From: NIOZ-UU13 sp041862635
GTDB taxonomy: Bacteria; Planctomycetota; Phycisphaerae; Sedimentisphaerales; Anaerobacaceae
Assembly (NCBI GenBank): GCA_041862635.1
Contig: JBGVTO010000260.1
Coordinates: forward strand, 1 to 6,396
Direction: 5' to 3'
DNA: 6,396 nucleotides
Every line of letters starts with the position of its first letter. Position 1 is the stretch's first letter. Below are positions 5,653 to 6,396 of the stretch, piece after piece. The notes beneath the pieces are model-generated. The model had not been told where the DNA came from and did not search any database. It saw only the letters and a program-made list of their open reading frames with translations. Both the position numbers and the translations under genes were made by a program.

Positions 5653-5865
5653 TTATCCTTTCATCCTGGCCAAAGCCCAAAGAAATCGGCCGAAATCCTC
5701 GATAATCTGATCGGCCTCTTCTTCAGAAATTGGTCTACCTGCCACCTTGGACCATACACGCTGAGTGTACTTCCGAAATGCTAACACATTGCTCGGGTCG
5801 GGCGCAAGTAAATTCTTCTGATTTTTTTGAGAACCATAAATGAATTTTTCAGGAGTTCTGTTCAT
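5653..5865 (-). CDS. Small unknown protein coupled to the recombinase
   Basis: I do not recognise this 70-residue protein. From ATG 5865 it reads MNRTPEKFIYGSQKNQKNLL and so on, with a basic, polar N-terminal half and a C-terminal part PISEEEADQIIEDFGRFLWA (45-64) that looks like a turn followed by an amphipathic helix. No membrane segment or cysteine pair is present. Its last codons, ATG-AAA-GGA-TAA, contain the recombinase ribosome binding site, and only five bases separate the stop from the recombinase ATG, so the two are almost certainly one transcript and translationally coupled. Start is uncertain: GGAG five bases before TTG 5874 suits that codon better than ATG 5865, and the frame is open to TTG 5889. 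I recall small proteins with a similar acidic C-terminal helix before serine recombinases in environmental genomes. A role as accessory or directionality factor is only inferred. Confidence 0.6.
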   Translation of the reverse strand: MNRTPEKFIYGSQKNQKNLLAPDPSNVLAFRKYTQRVWSKVAGRPISEEEADQIIEDFGRFLWALARMKG

Positions 5866-6220
5866 ACTAAACAAATTGACTCCAAACAATTAGGCTGATG
5901 CGAGTCACAAGTGCAGGCAAAATCGAATGCCAGTTTAAAGTGTTCCAGCATAAGAATAGAGTTGTTAGAGACGTCGATTCTTACATAGCCTGTTGGAGTG
6001 ACTCATTTGGAATGACACACGGAGAAGGGGCAACACTGCCTACGGATGTGCTCGGTGCTGAGTTCACCGGATCCTGTAGCCATTTCTGTAGACGCTCACG
6101 GCAATCAATTGATCCGGCCTTTAATTATGACTGCTGTGGCGTCCGTTGTGACGGAGGGAATTGCTGCTCGTGGGCGTGAATCTTGGTCGCTGGACAAACA
6201 ACAAGGAGTGCTTTCGAGAC
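5866..6220. other. Stretch without an intact gene, possible decayed reading frame
   Basis: Both strands were read. On the minus strand a frame ending with TAA at 5983-5981 gives a protein-like tail, CRERLQKWLQDPVNSAPSTS and onward to PNESLQQAM, but it has no good start codon and opens just after a stop near 6130. A second minus frame to its right gives AIPSVTTDATAVIIKGRIN before TGA. The two would join with a frameshift, which suggests a broken gene rather than a spacer. Plus-strand frames here (from 5898 and 6046) lack ribosome binding sites and look cysteine-rich and random. No tRNA, promoter pair or copy of the tRNA-Pro 3' end was found. Confidence 0.3.
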
Positions 6221-6396
6221 CTACAGGGGCCAAGTAGTGGATTCATAGAGCTGACGTCGGGCTGCCTTGACATCTGTATCATCGATAATGTCGTTTGCAA
6301 GGCAGGCCAATAGGTTTGCCAGGATGTCGGGCTTCAGCCAGGCCCGAGAACTCGGTGTGCAACGTTCATCGTTCCTCTCGCTAAGTTTGACGAGAC
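6221..6396 (-). CDS. C-terminus of an unrecognised protein (runs off the right edge)
   Basis: On the minus strand a frame is open from the window edge (first full codon at 6394) to TAG at 6223-6221, giving 57 residues: ERNDERCTPSSRAWLKPDIL, then NLLACLANDIIDDTDVKAAR and RQLYESTTWPL. The composition is protein-like, with two likely helices, one hydrophobic (ILANLLACLANDII) and one charged. I do not recognise the family. The gene points the same way as the small protein and the recombinase and probably belongs to the same acquired element, but 355 bases without an intact gene lie between them. Because only 57 residues are seen, a chance open frame cannot be excluded. Confidence 0.4.
   Translation of the reverse strand, partial: LVKLSERNDERCTPSSRAWLKPDILANLLACLANDIIDDTDVKAARRQLYESTTWPL

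Noticed and set aside
6200..6230. Possible tRNA remnant or second attachment site around TTTCGAGACC
   Set aside because: The flanking bases do not form a T stem and do not match the tRNA-Pro 3' end beyond a few bases.
5898..6237. Two plus-strand frames at the right end
   Set aside because: There is no start signal, the composition is cysteine-rich and random-looking, and the minus strand fits coding better.

Overview
The window looks like a chromosomal segment of a free-living bacterium with moderate GC content. It carries cell-shape and housekeeping genes (nusB end, mreB, mreC, tRNA-Pro), long intergenic spaces packed with palindromic repeats, and, on the right, the end of an apparent integrated element driven by a large serine recombinase. 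The amidase-fold (PGRP-like) protein next to mreB and the many short purine/pyrimidine-biased palindromes recall Planctomycetota, perhaps the Phycisphaerae side. That placement rests on memory of protein style, not on a database comparison.

Layout. Bases 1-72 are the last 23 codons of nusB. Bases 73-676 hold no convincing gene but several inverted-repeat units. Bases 677-1279 encode a membrane-anchored protein with the fold signature of N-acetylmuramoyl-L-alanine amidase/PGRP but without the expected catalytic residues. Bases 1280-1879 are again repeat-rich and form the upstream region of mreB. mreB (1880-2935) and mreC (3037-3852) follow on the + strand and form the core of an elongasome operon. 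They are separated by a 101-base gap filled by a CACAGATT/AATCTGTG repeat. The stop codon of mreC lies in the edge of an 88-bp palindromic repeat. No mreD, pbp2 or rodA follows. Instead there is a putative promoter and a complete tRNA-Pro(TGG) at 4088-4162.

From 4154 rightwards the coding strand switches to minus. A 497-residue large serine recombinase (4154-5647) ends inside the 3' end of the tRNA gene. Just upstream of it, with 5 bases between them and with the recombinase ribosome binding site inside its last codons, is a small unrecognised protein (5653-5865). Farther upstream lie about 355 bases without an intact gene (5866-6220) and then the C-terminus of another minus-strand gene that runs off the right edge (6221-6396). 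This arrangement suggests that the tRNA-Pro 3' end is the junction of a mobile element extending to the right. The second junction is not in the window.

How the genes work together: MreB filaments and MreC form the scaffold of lateral cell-wall synthesis. The upstream amidase-fold protein, if anchored outside the membrane, could bind cell-wall fragments rather than cleave them (inference). The recombinase block is functionally separate and probably acquired. The most unusual points are the catalytically stripped amidase fold, the recombinase stop codon located in the tRNA, the recombinase-coupled small gene, and the way four gene ends abut or lie close to different repeat families.
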